Shown piece after piece: positions 9,480 through 17,933 of a stretch of 64,000 bases of DNA; positions within the stretch are counted from its first letter, which is position 1, and the number at the start of each line of letters is the position of its first letter. The DNA is taken from contig DHSL01000031.1 in the NCBI GenBank assembly GCA_002411345.1, positions 16,367 through 80,366 on the forward strand. Direction: 5' to 3'. A program made the position numbers and the translations under genes. This stretch comes from Bacteroidales bacterium UBA5287. Lineage in GTDB: Bacteria; Bacteroidota; Bacteroidia; Bacteroidales; Dysgonomonadaceae. Below the pieces are notes generated by a model. That model was not told the DNA's origin. It made no database searches and saw nothing but the letters and a program-made list of their open reading frames with translations.

Positions 9480-11581
9480 TTAATTCTATATGAAGCACTA
9501 ATTCCAAAAGACATTGGCTTGCCAGGTTTCCCTAATTTTTTACCTGCTGATTCGAAATAATAACCTAAATATTTTGTATTTGTAATATTCTTTCCCCAAA
9601 AGGTTAAAGTCATATTATTTTGATAAAACGTAAGACTGGCATTAATCAAATTATAAAACGGTTGATTTATTTTATTGTTTTCATGCCAATAAATCTTTCC
9701 CATGCCAATATAATTAGCCCCGATATCTAGTCGGTCCCATAAGATTGAATGATGATTAATCGTGTAAACTCCTCCTGCCGAGAGGGTATTACGTGGAATA
9801 AATGGAAGATAGTTTCCAGAATAATCCAGTTTATTGCTATAAATATATTCTTTGAATTTTGCATCGGTAAATCCATACGATAGATTAACATTAAAATTAT
9901 TTATAGGCATTGCAATTAATGTAAATTCGATTCCTTTATTGACTGTTTTACCAGCATTATAAATCTTCACACCTTGCAAATCAATTAACTGTTTAACTTG
10001 TTGATCTTTGATATCGATATAAAAAAAGGCAGTTTCTAAATTCAATTTATTTTGTAATAAAGATATTTTAGTTCCAATTTCATAATTCCAGCTTTTTTCA
10101 GGTTGGAAAGTTCTTTCTTCAGGTTTTTCAAAAACCGTATTAAATCCCCCAGTTTTATAACCTTTAGCAATTGTTGCATAAATATGAGTTTTGTTTGTTA
10201 AACTATATTGTGCTGATATTTTTGGTGTCCATTGTTTAAATGTAAGTGGAGAGTTGTAATCACCAATTAATGTCTTTTGACCTTCAATTATCTTATTTTC
10301 AATATGTACAGAGTTCGCGTTCTCATAATCATATCTAATTCCCGCTTCTAGATTTAAACTTGGTGTCAGTCTGAAAGAAGATTGATGAAATAATGCAAAA
10401 CCTCGGTTATAATCATTATATCTTTTTTCCAATTGATAATTAGGTTTAACCATATTTATAAAGACATCTGTGCCTCTTTTGATTTGATGATTGAATGCAA
10501 AAACTCCTGCATTCCATTCGTACCAACTTTCATTTAAGCTGTGAATATTAATTTCCTGTGCTAACAGAAATTGATCTTCTGTTTGGATGGCATAATACAG
10601 ATTTTTTGGTGAAGCATCCTGGTCAACTGTATAATTATCATTTAATAACTGAATTGAAGATTGTGAGCTCAACCAAATGTAATTGTTGCGGAAATTTATT
10701 TGTAAGCCACTGTCATAGATTTTTCGTTTGTATGAGCTTTCATGATCTATATTAATAGAATCAACCCAATTTTTGGTTGTATCTACTAAACCATATGTAA
10801 ATGCACCTTGATTTGTAAGATTAAAACCATTAATTAATCTAAAGCTTAATTTGTTTGTAGGTCTCCATTCTAATCTACTGTTTATTGAAGTTGAATTTAA
10901 TTTATCAGCATTTTTCTTAGTGTAAATGTTTGGAATAAAGCCATCTGAATGTTCATATTCTCCAGAAATGCTATATGCAAATTTATTACTTAATCTATTT
11001 AAATGTGAGACACTGAAATTTATATCGTTAAACCTTCCGTATCGTAATTGTATTTTAGTACCTTGATGGATAAACGGTGATTTACTATGAACTAATATAA
11101 TCCCTCCCATAGCATTTCGTCCATACAATGTACCCTGTGGTCCCCTTAGAAATTCAATTTTGTCTATCGCCATCAAGTTAATGTCAAAAGAAGATTTTTC
11201 AAAATGTGGAACCCCGTCTACATACATAGCGACTCCCGGAGCATTTATTATTGAACCAACTCCTCTGATAAATACTGAAGATGTGAGCTTTGAGTCCCTG
11301 TCAATCATGATGAAATTAGGAATGAAAGCAGAGAAATCTTTCATTTCACGTATTTGCTTCAATTCTATTACATTAGAATTTATTGAAGAAATTGAAGTTG
11401 GTTGCAGCCATTTGGAATATGGTTGTTTAATATTAGTTACAACTATCGAATCAAGTGAAAAAGTACGTAAAGAGTCGTTTTCGTTTGCACTCAAATATAT
11501 ATTGTTAGTTGAGAGAAATAACACAAATAAGCAGAAAAACATTTTGCGAATGTTTTTCTCTTTTATAGAAATCAAAATCAT
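9476..11581 (-). CDS. TonB-dependent outer-membrane receptor (siderophore- or porphyrin-type)
   Basis: A 701-aa receptor with a charged n-region (KEKNIRK) and hydrophobic core, a TonB-box-like segment (SIVVTN), a plug domain (SVFIRGVGS, VDGVP, LRGPQGTLYGRNAMGG) and a 22-strand barrel ending in a C-terminal hydrophobic strand. It resembles FyuA-like siderophore receptors and has no carboxypeptidase-like domain of the SusC group. An upstream ATG at 11605 overlaps the -7 box, so it cannot be the start if that promoter is used; I chose the next ATG. It heads the operon that continues with the MFS permease, hemN and hemG. Confidence 0.88.
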   Translation of the reverse strand: MILISIKEKNIRKMFFCLFVLFLSTNNIYLSANENDSLRTFSLDSIVVTNIKQPYSKWLQPTSISSINSNVIELKQIREMKDFSAFIPNFIMIDRDSKLTSSVFIRGVGSIINAPGVAMYVDGVPHFEKSSFDINLMAIDKIEFLRGPQGTLYGRNAMGGIILVHSKSPFIHQGTKIQLRYGRFNDINFSVSHLNRLSNKFAYSISGEYEHSDGFIPNIYTKKNADKLNSTSINSRLEWRPTNKLSFRLINGFNLTNQGAFTYGLVDTTKNWVDSINIDHESSYKRKIYDSGLQINFRNNYIWLSSQSSIQLLNDNYTVDQDASPKNLYYAIQTEDQFLLAQEINIHSLNESWYEWNAGVFAFNHQIKRGTDVFINMVKPNYQLEKRYNDYNRGFALFHQSSFRLTPSLNLEAGIRYDYENANSVHIENKIIEGQKTLIGDYNSPLTFKQWTPKISAQYSLTNKTHIYATIAKGYKTGGFNTVFEKPEERTFQPEKSWNYEIGTKISLLQNKLNLETAFFYIDIKDQQVKQLIDLQGVKIYNAGKTVNKGIEFTLIAMPINNFNVNLSYGFTDAKFKEYIYSNKLDYSGNYLPFIPRNTLSAGGVYTINHHSILWDRLDIGANYIGMGKIYWHENNKINQPFYNLINASLTFYQNNMTLTFWGKNITNTKYLGYYFESAGKKLGKPGKPMSFGISASYRIK

Positions 11582-11604
11582 TGAATTTTTGGATATGAAA
11601 AACA

Positions 11605-11634
11605 CAAAGATAATATCATTTCGGGGAATTTCAA
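11605..11634 (-). promoter_or_regulatory. Promoter of the receptor-permease-hemN-hemG operon
   Basis: On the minus strand TTG (11632-11634), 19 nt, TATCTTTG (11605-11612), both exact. It places transcription start near 11598 and so decides the receptor start codon. Confidence 0.65.
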
Positions 11635-11660
11635 TTACAATTACAATTAAAATTGAATTT
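11632..11660. repeat. Tandem CAATTA-type repeat at the operon promoter, possible operator
   Basis: Three 6-bp steps of CAATTA/ACAATT followed by AAAATTG lie immediately upstream of and touching the -33 box. Regular half-site spacing at this spot is what an iron- or heme-responsive regulator site would look like, but no known consensus is matched exactly. Confidence 0.3.
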
Positions 11661-11736
11661 GTTAATAATAAACGCTTTGATATTAAGAGGATGTGATAAT
11701 TTCTTAACAGAGAAGTAACATCATTTCAGATTGAAA

Positions 11737-12276
11737 TCACTGTTTAATTTTAAAAAACGTGAAATGTACGCTACCATAAACACGTTCTTCTTGAAAAGAA
11801 TCATATTCAGCAAAATTATATTTTTTTGAATGTTCTAGAACAAATATACCTCCATTATTTAGAAGACCTTTGTCAAGAATAAGTTTTGGGATTGATTCAA
11901 TATCAGGCATTTCATATGGTGGATCTGCGAAAATGAGGTCGAATTTCTCATGTGAAGTAGATAAATACTTAAAAACATCAGCTTTCAAAGGAAATAACTC
12001 GTTTGCTTTTAGTATATCTTTTGCTTTACAGATGAAATTATAATGTAGGGGGTTCATTTCTACACACACCACACGTGGGCATCCTCTTGAAACCAATTCT
12101 ATGGCAACACTTCCTGTTCCAGAAAACAAGTCAAGTGCATTTGTTTCTTCCCAGTCGATGATATTATTCAGTACATTGAACAAATTTTCTCTGGCAAAAT
12201 CCGTTGTAGGTCTTGCCTTGAAGTTTGTCGGAACCTGAATTCTTCTAGATTTGTATTTACCGCTAATTATTCGCAT
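11737..12276 (-). CDS. rsmD: 16S rRNA (guanine(966)-N(2))-methyltransferase
   Basis: A 179-aa Rossmann-fold methyltransferase that modifies G966 of 16S rRNA. It begins with the typical MRIISGKYKSR, and shows the SAM motif LFSGTGS (50-56) and the catalytic DPPY (118-121) of N2-guanine methylases. Its start overlaps the end of the DUF3822-type gene by 10 nt, so the two are translationally coupled. Confidence 0.95.
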   Translation of the reverse strand: MRIISGKYKSRRIQVPTNFKARPTTDFARENLFNVLNNIIDWEETNALDLFSGTGSVAIELVSRGCPRVVCVEMNPLHYNFICKAKDILKANELFPLKADVFKYLSTSHEKFDLIFADPPYEMPDIESIPKLILDKGLLNNGGIFVLEHSKKYNFAEYDSFQEERVYGSVHFTFFKIKQ

Positions 12277-13088
12277 AACTTTATTAATAGATCCGAAGGA
12301 ATTGTTTTTAACTCGTCTTTCGGGATTGTGGGATAAGAATCAATTTCGATTATTTCGACATTTTTACTCACTTTCTTTAGTGAATCAATTATCTCATTTT
12401 GACTAGATAAATCTCCAGTTATTAATAATTGGTCACCAAGTTGATCAAAGCTGATGCTTAATAAATAGTTGTATATCAAATAAGTCAAATCAAGGTCGTT
12501 CCTTTTTTGCAACGTAGTTGCTGATAATAATTTGTCTTTGTTAAAGGTGATAATGTCAATCAATGATTTGTCGAAATTGATAAAACAGTACTTATATGGC
12601 AGATCCTTTTTATAGGATTCAAAATATGAAATCAAATTAGTTGCATGACTTTCAAAGATGGGATTTAGCAAGCTTCTCGAAAAAAAAGAATGTAAATCAT
12701 CATCCATATCGAAAAGTAAATTAATTTTTAAAGGTTCTATTTTGTTATCAAGGACAATTGAGCTTTCAGCATCGCTCATTACATTGAAAAAGTAAAACTG
12801 TTCAGCCTTTTTCTTATCATAATATTCATCCGGGACAATTGTATATTTTTCAGAAACATTTATCACAATAGTCCTTTTAAACTTTTGAGTAAATAAATTG
12901 AAATCAAAGAATATTTTCTGAATATTTTCTGAATAAGAGAGTTTGTCGCTGAAAGTTGTATCCCAATAGTAGAAAACATTGTTGTCTGTTGGACAATGGA
13001 TTGTAAATTCAAAACTCACAGAGGTAAGTCGAATTGTCAGTATAAAATTCTCAGAATTAGTTAGATCGATATTCTCGGGTAAAAACAT
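12267..13088 (-). CDS. DUF3822-type protein of unknown function
   Basis: A 273-aa protein with no signal peptide or membrane segment. Order, length and the adjacent rsmD match the Bacteroidetes DUF3822 family as I know it. The alternating pattern around YKYCFINFDKSLIDIITFNKDKLLSATT and the later LLITGDLSS is like an actin/ASKHA-type ATPase fold, but I cannot confirm nucleotide-binding residues. It overlaps rsmD by 10 nt and is transcribed away from the RecD-like helicase. A role linked to rRNA modification is only inferred from context. Confidence 0.75.
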   Translation of the reverse strand: MFLPENIDLTNSENFILTIRLTSVSFEFTIHCPTDNNVFYYWDTTFSDKLSYSENIQKIFFDFNLFTQKFKRTIVINVSEKYTIVPDEYYDKKKAEQFYFFNVMSDAESSIVLDNKIEPLKINLLFDMDDDLHSFFSRSLLNPIFESHATNLISYFESYKKDLPYKYCFINFDKSLIDIITFNKDKLLSATTLQKRNDLDLTYLIYNYLLSISFDQLGDQLLITGDLSSQNEIIDSLKKVSKNVEIIEIDSYPTIPKDELKTIPSDLLIKLCE

Positions 13089-13107
13089 ACTTACAGCTTT
13101 TAATTTA

Positions 13108-13115
13108 CAAATTTA
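13108..13115 (-). promoter_or_regulatory. Putative -7 box for the DUF3822-rsmD pair
   Basis: TAAATTTG on the minus strand, exact TAnnTTTG match 20 nt before the start, in the 72-bp divergent gap. No clear -33 TTG. Confidence 0.35.
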
Positions 13116-13160
13116 GAAAAAGAATAAGATTTATACTACTTTTACAAGAAAAACAAATAA

Positions 13161-14585
13161 ATGATTCATAATTTCTTTACAGACAAAATTCAAGAAAACT
13201 TTCCTTTTACATTCACAAATGATCAAAGAATAGCTTTAGATAAAATAGTTGAGTTCTTGATTTCCAAAACAGATAATCAGGTATTCTTATTGAAAGGTTA
13301 TGCAGGTACAGGAAAGTCTTCATTAATAGGAAGTTTAGTAAGGACGATGAATGATTTTAAACAGAAAAGCGTTTTACTTGCCCCGACAGGGCGAGCTGCC
13401 AAAGTGTTTTCCGGATATGCCGGACAACAAGCATACACAGTTCACAAAAAGATATACAGGCAGAAAAAATTTGCAGATGGAGGAGGGCATTTTGATTTAG
13501 TGCCCAATTTGCATAAGCATACCTTATTTATAGTAGATGAAGCATCGATGATTAGCAACCAAAATGGTGAATCATCCTTATTCGGAACCGGTCGTTTATT
13601 AGATGATTTGATAGAGCACGTTTATTCCGGAGATGGATGTAAGTTGTTGTTGATAGGAGATTCAGCCCAATTACCACCTGTTAAACAAGAAATTAGTCCG
13701 GCTTTAGACAGTAGTGTATTAAGTTCGTATCATTTGGAGGTTATTGAAAGTACACTTAAAGAGATAGTCAGGCAAGAAGAAGAGTCGGGGATATTGTATA
13801 ATGCTACTCAACTTCGTAATACTTTACTGAATGGAGACACTACAGAATTTCCTAAAATTGAAATAGAAGGATTTAAGGATATAAAACAGATATCCGGTGC
13901 TGAACTGATTGATGAAATTGCTAATGCATACAATCACGAAGGAATTGAAGAAACCATTGTAGTTTCTCGATCCAATAAAAGAGTTAATGCATTCAATAAT
14001 GGTATTAGAAATATGATATTATTTAGAGAAGACGAGTTATCGTCGGGTGACTTATTGATGATTACGAAAAATAATTATTATTGGGTTGATAAATTTGACA
14101 ATATCGATTTTCTTGCAAATGGTGAATTTGTTGAAGTCTTAAGGGTGAGAGGATCAGAAGAAATGTATGGATTCAGATTTTGCAATGTATTATTGAAGCA
14201 TAGAGATTATGATATTGAGTTTGAAGCAAAAATAATTATGGATACTCTACATACAGAAGTTCCGGGTTTGACCTATGAACAGAATGATGCGCTTTTTACT
14301 TCAGTAATGGAAGATTATGCTGACATACCTCAGAAGCGCGAAAGATATAAGAAGTTGAAAGAAAATCCCTATTTTAATGCTCTTCAAGTGAAGTATGGTT
14401 ATGCAGTTACCTGTCACAAAGCACAAGGAGGTGAATGGCAAAATGTGTTTCTTGATTTGGGGTATATCAACAAATCATATATGGGCGACTCTTTTTATCG
14501 ATGGCTTTATACATCGATTACCAGAAGCGTTAGAATGTTATATCTTGTAAATTTTCCGAAGGAACTAGTTGCTCTTAGTAAATAA
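13161..14585 (+). CDS. RecD-like / Dda-type ATP-dependent DNA helicase
   Basis: A 474-aa superfamily 1 helicase. It has Walker A GYAGTGKSS (46-54), motif Ia APTGRAAK, Walker B DEASM (126-130), motif III GDSAQLPPV, and the C-terminal UvrD-C-like motifs CHKAQGGEW and YTSITRS. It lacks the long N-terminal region of exonuclease V RecD and is closer in size to the phage T4 Dda type. It should unwind DNA 5' to 3'. It is divergent from the DUF3822 gene, and the coiled-coil gene follows 61 nt later. Confidence 0.9.
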   Translation: MIHNFFTDKIQENFPFTFTNDQRIALDKIVEFLISKTDNQVFLLKGYAGTGKSSLIGSLVRTMNDFKQKSVLLAPTGRAAKVFSGYAGQQAYTVHKKIYRQKKFADGGGHFDLVPNLHKHTLFIVDEASMISNQNGESSLFGTGRLLDDLIEHVYSGDGCKLLLIGDSAQLPPVKQEISPALDSSVLSSYHLEVIESTLKEIVRQEEESGILYNATQLRNTLLNGDTTEFPKIEIEGFKDIKQISGAELIDEIANAYNHEGIEETIVVSRSNKRVNAFNNGIRNMILFREDELSSGDLLMITKNNYYWVDKFDNIDFLANGEFVEVLRVRGSEEMYGFRFCNVLLKHRDYDIEFEAKIIMDTLHTEVPGLTYEQNDALFTSVMEDYADIPQKRERYKKLKENPYFNALQVKYGYAVTCHKAQGGEWQNVFLDLGYINKSYMGDSFYRWLYTSITRSVRMLYLVNFPKELVALSK

Positions 14586-14646
14586 ATCGTATTTTTGTGA
14601 TTACTTTTAATGAAAGATTGAAATGTTTTATTGATTGATTAAAATC

Positions 14647-15432
14647 ATGTTGGAAAAGAAACATAAATATATAGAAGACCTTTTAGAGCAAATAGAATTG
14701 CTAAAAAATCGATTGAAAGAGATTCAGAAAAGTAGTTCAATGCCCTTTTCTTCTTTGAATGATGCATTTGCTAAAACGCAGAAAATAGTACAACTGCTTC
14801 ACGATTTGGAAATGTCTCAAATAGAAGAAATGAAAGGAGAGATGTCTAAATTGGTGAGCTATCTTTCTGATGTTGAATTATCATCTAAAGAAGAACCCGT
14901 GATTTCTCACGTAGATGAAACCTATAAAAAAGGAATCGTTGCAGATGAGGTAAATGCTCCGTTAAACACGATTGTTGAAAAAGAAGAAATAGCTGTAGCC
15001 TCGACAAATATTGTTGATACAGCAGAATCGTTTGTAGAAAAACCTTTGTTTGTTAGATCAGAAAAACTTCCGATAGACTTACCTGTTTACACTAACTTAC
15101 AAATCAAAGAGGAGCATGTTGAAGTTAAACATTCGGTTGTTCCGCCAGTTCCCCCAAATAAGTCAATTACAAACTCATTCAATGATACGATAGAAGTGCC
15201 TGCTTCGAAAATAGATTTGAAAAAGAGGATAAGTATTAATGATTTATTCTTATTTCAGCGTGAACTTTTCAATAATGATAGAGTTGAAATGAATAATCAA
15301 ATGTCGCGATTGAGTTCTTTTGATTCTTATGAAGAATGTGAGAAATATATTAAGAGTAATTTCAATTGGGATTTTGACAACCCTGTAGTTCAGAGCTTCG
15401 TTGAAGTCGTATTTGATGGATTTAATGATTGA
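14647..15432 (+). CDS. Conserved coiled-coil protein of unknown function
   Basis: A 261-aa protein with no signal peptide. I chose the ATG at 14647 over an in-frame TTG at 14635. The first 75 residues form a coiled coil (IEDLLEQIELLKNRLKEIQ), the middle is acidic and low in structure, and the last 70 residues form a compact conserved-looking domain beginning ISINDLFLFQRELF and ending FNWDFDNPVVQSF. I recall this C-terminal domain in many Bacteroidetes proteins without known function. Its stop is 15 nt before rsmI, so it is in an operon with that gene. Confidence 0.75.
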   Translation: MLEKKHKYIEDLLEQIELLKNRLKEIQKSSSMPFSSLNDAFAKTQKIVQLLHDLEMSQIEEMKGEMSKLVSYLSDVELSSKEEPVISHVDETYKKGIVADEVNAPLNTIVEKEEIAVASTNIVDTAESFVEKPLFVRSEKLPIDLPVYTNLQIKEEHVEVKHSVVPPVPPNKSITNSFNDTIEVPASKIDLKKRISINDLFLFQRELFNNDRVEMNNQMSRLSSFDSYEECEKYIKSNFNWDFDNPVVQSFVEVVFDGFND

Positions 15433-15447
15433 TATTCAGTATATTAA

Positions 15448-16116
15448 ATGGGTAAATTAATAGTGGTGCCTACACCCATAGGGAATTTAGAAGATATTAC
15501 ATTAAGAGCGATTAATGTATTAAAAACATGCGATTTGGTTTTAGCGGAAGATACGCGTACTACCGGTTTTCTTCTCAAGCATTTTGGGATTGAAACCCCT
15601 ATGCAATCGCATCATAAATTTAATGAACATCGAACTGCCGACCAACTTGTTGAAAAGCTTAAGGGAGGAGAAACGATAGCACTCGTTTCAGATGCAGGTA
15701 CACCAGCAATTTCGGACCCCGGTTTTTTACTTGTCCGTGCGTGTGTAAAGGCAGAAGTAGAAGTAGAATGTCTTCCAGGTGCAACAGCATTTGTACCCGC
15801 ATTGGTCATGTCTGGAATCCCAAACGATAGATTTTGTTTTGAAGGCTTTCTTCCTCAAAAAAAAGGTCGTCAGACACGTTTAAAAGAATTGTCCGAAGAA
15901 ACAAGGACGATGGTTTTTTATGAATCGCCGTTTAGAATTGTAAAGTTGTTGAGTCAATTGTCGGAATATATGGGAGAAGACCGATATGCCTCTGTTTCGC
16001 GAGAGATATCTAAGATTTATGAAGAAACAATTCACGGAACATTATCAGAATTGTTATCTCATTTCACAGAAAATGAACCTAAAGGAGAATTTGTTGTTAT
16101 AGTTAGTGGTAAATAG
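15448..16116 (+). CDS. rsmI: 16S rRNA (cytidine(1402)-2'-O)-methyltransferase
   Basis: A 222-aa tetrapyrrole-methylase-fold enzyme that 2'-O-methylates C1402 in the ribosomal decoding centre. Typical features are the N-terminal VVPTPIGNLEDIT, the AEDTRTT segment and SDAGTPAISDPG near residue 85. It is about 50 residues shorter than E. coli RsmI and lacks the C-terminal extension, which is common in this phylum. It is 15 nt downstream of the coiled-coil gene. Confidence 0.95.
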   Translation: MGKLIVVPTPIGNLEDITLRAINVLKTCDLVLAEDTRTTGFLLKHFGIETPMQSHHKFNEHRTADQLVEKLKGGETIALVSDAGTPAISDPGFLLVRACVKAEVEVECLPGATAFVPALVMSGIPNDRFCFEGFLPQKKGRQTRLKELSEETRTMVFYESPFRIVKLLSQLSEYMGEDRYASVSREISKIYEETIHGTLSELLSHFTENEPKGEFVVIVSGK

Positions 16117-16194
16117 AGTGCTTTTTAACACAAAATAGAACATAGAAGTAAACTTGATTTAAACTGAATCGTTTAACAATTAAAAGAATGTCTT

Positions 16195-17073
16195 ATGAAG
16201 AAGATAAGTTTTTTGTTTATTAGTTTGGTACTGATATTCGCCTCTTGTACCGATGTAAAGAAATCTAAAGAGTACAAAGCTCTTGAGGCTGAAAGAGATT
16301 CTTTACTGTCTATAACCAGTGTCAACACTGCAGAGATGAATGAGATGATGGCGGTCATCAGTGATGTAGAAGCTAATTTCGCAAAGATTAGAGAAGCTGA
16401 AAAATATATTTCAACTCAATCGGCTAAAAGTGGTGAAATGAGTCAGGATACTAAGGCCAGGGTGAATGATAATTTCAGGATGATTGACGAGATTTTAAAA
16501 CAAAACAAAGCTCAAATCGCCGAATTAAATAAGAAAGCCGTAGGCAGCAATAAAGAAGTTGCTTCATTAAAGAACACGATTGACCGCTTGAACAAAGAGA
16601 TGGAAACAAGTGCAAAACGTGTTACAGAATTGCAAGCCGTGTTATCTGAGCGAGATGCAACAATTGCTCAGTTGTCGAGCGATATCACACAAATAGCCAA
16701 TGAAGCCGAAATGCAATCTCAGAAAATTCAGGCACAAAATACCGAGATTCAGGAAAAGGACAAAGCCCTTCATACCGCTTATTATGTGTTTGGTACATCT
16801 GATGAGTTGAAAGAGCAAAAAATCCTTTCAGGAGGATTCTTACAATCCACAAAAGTGATGGAAGGAACTTTCAACAAGGATTATTTTCTGAAGATAGACA
16901 TCAGAGATGTAACATCTATTCCTTTATATTCAGGAAAAGCCAAATTATGGTCGAACCATCCCGATGGAACCTATGAATTTGTGAAGGGTGGAGATGGCAA
17001 TTTGACGTTACAAATTACAGATACTCAGCGTTTTTGGAGTTTAACTAAATATCTGATAATCGAAGTTTCTTAA
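16195..17073 (+). CDS. Coiled-coil lipoprotein of unknown function
   Basis: A 292-aa protein with a lipoprotein signal (lipobox FASC, Cys at residue 18). Residues 25-195 are a long Gln/Lys/Glu-rich coiled coil, and the last 90 residues are a beta-rich domain ending with a segment around KLWSNHPDGTYEF. It should sit in the periplasm or on the outer membrane as an extended rod. It precedes a strong terminator. I do not recognise a named family. Confidence 0.8.
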   Translation: MKKISFLFISLVLIFASCTDVKKSKEYKALEAERDSLLSITSVNTAEMNEMMAVISDVEANFAKIREAEKYISTQSAKSGEMSQDTKARVNDNFRMIDEILKQNKAQIAELNKKAVGSNKEVASLKNTIDRLNKEMETSAKRVTELQAVLSERDATIAQLSSDITQIANEAEMQSQKIQAQNTEIQEKDKALHTAYYVFGTSDELKEQKILSGGFLQSTKVMEGTFNKDYFLKIDIRDVTSIPLYSGKAKLWSNHPDGTYEFVKGGDGNLTLQITDTQRFWSLTKYLIIEVS

Positions 17074-17095
17074 AATTATAAATAAAAGATACATA

Positions 17096-17142
17096 CGATT
17101 GGTCGGTGATGATTTAAACATTTATCGGCCATCGTTTTTTTT
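17096..17142 (+). terminator. Terminator after the coiled-coil lipoprotein gene
   Basis: An 11-bp stem with one bulged U (CGAT-U-GGUCGGU against AUCGGCCAUCG) and an eight-T tract, 22 nt after the stop. It ends 7 nt before the next ATG, which supports starting the nucleotidase at 17150 rather than at the upstream in-frame GTG or ATG codons. Confidence 0.7.
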
Positions 17143-17149
17143 AATATAT

Positions 17150-17842
17150 ATGAAGTTTAAAAACGTATTTATAGATTGGGATGACACGCTTTGGGATATC
17201 CACCGAAATGCCAAAGAATGTTTGATGGATATTTATAAAGAATATGGTTATGATAAGTTTTATCAAACCTTTGATGATTATTATAATGTTTATTCGCCCA
17301 CTAATGAGCATCTTTGGGGTTTGTACCGACAAGGATTAATTAAAAAAGACGAGCTTATTGTAGAGAGGTTTCTTATACCCGTGCGTCAATTTGGAATCAA
17401 TGATCCCGAGTATGCTAAAAATCTTAGTGATGATTTTCTTGATCGTACAACAAGGAAAACTGGTCTTTTAGATGGAGCCAAAGAATTGCTCGAGTATTTG
17501 AAACCCAAGTATGAGATTCATATATTAAGCAATGGATTTCGTGAAGTTCAATACAAGAAAATAGCGAATTCCGGTCTGGCCGATTATTTCGGAAAAGTGA
17601 TACTATCAGAAGATGTAGGTGTTAATAAGCCACATCTTGATTACTTCAGGTATGCCCTTAAGAGTACAAACTCCAAAAAGACCGATACCATTATGATTGG
17701 CGATAGTTGGGATGCCGATATTGTGGGTGCTCACAACAGTAAGATAGCCTCAATATGGTTAAACCACTCAAATAAACCCTCCGAAGGATTTGAGCCCACG
17801 TATACAGTTAGATCATTGTATGAAATAATGCAAATATTATAG
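17150..17842 (+). CDS. YjjG-family HAD nucleotidase
   Basis: A 230-aa haloacid-dehalogenase hydrolase, probably a 5'-nucleotidase acting on non-canonical pyrimidine nucleotides. It has motif I with nucleophile and acid Asp (IDWDDTLWD, D9 and D11), motif II (LSNGF) and motif IV (GDSWDADIVGA). The large cap after motif I is the all-helical C1 type of YjjG. I chose the ATG after the terminator. It is convergent with arginine deiminase. Confidence 0.85.
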   Translation: MKFKNVFIDWDDTLWDIHRNAKECLMDIYKEYGYDKFYQTFDDYYNVYSPTNEHLWGLYRQGLIKKDELIVERFLIPVRQFGINDPEYAKNLSDDFLDRTTRKTGLLDGAKELLEYLKPKYEIHILSNGFREVQYKKIANSGLADYFGKVILSEDVGVNKPHLDYFRYALKSTNSKKTDTIMIGDSWDADIVGAHNSKIASIWLNHSNKPSEGFEPTYTVRSLYEIMQIL

Positions 17843-17849
17843 TCGGGTT

Positions 17850-17933
17850 TTTAGTGATAAATGTTGGAGCGGTTGTTTTATTTGATGCTGTATGATAGCG
17901 TTATGCGACATGTCGTTCCGCCAAATCACTAAA
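17850..17933. repeat. Long imperfect hairpin in a convergent gap
   Basis: Outer arms TTTAGTGAT (17850-17858) and ATCACTAAA (17925-17933) are perfect 9-bp inverted repeats. Inside them TTGG/CCAA and CGG/CCG can also pair, and the palindrome CGACATGTCG lies at 17906-17915. A TGTTTTT run follows on the plus strand. It may be the shared terminator or a decayed element. Confidence 0.4.

Noticed and set aside
11160..11696. 178-codon open frame antisense to the TonB receptor start and promoter
   Set aside because: Overlaps a receptor with clear signal peptide and plug, and has no family look.
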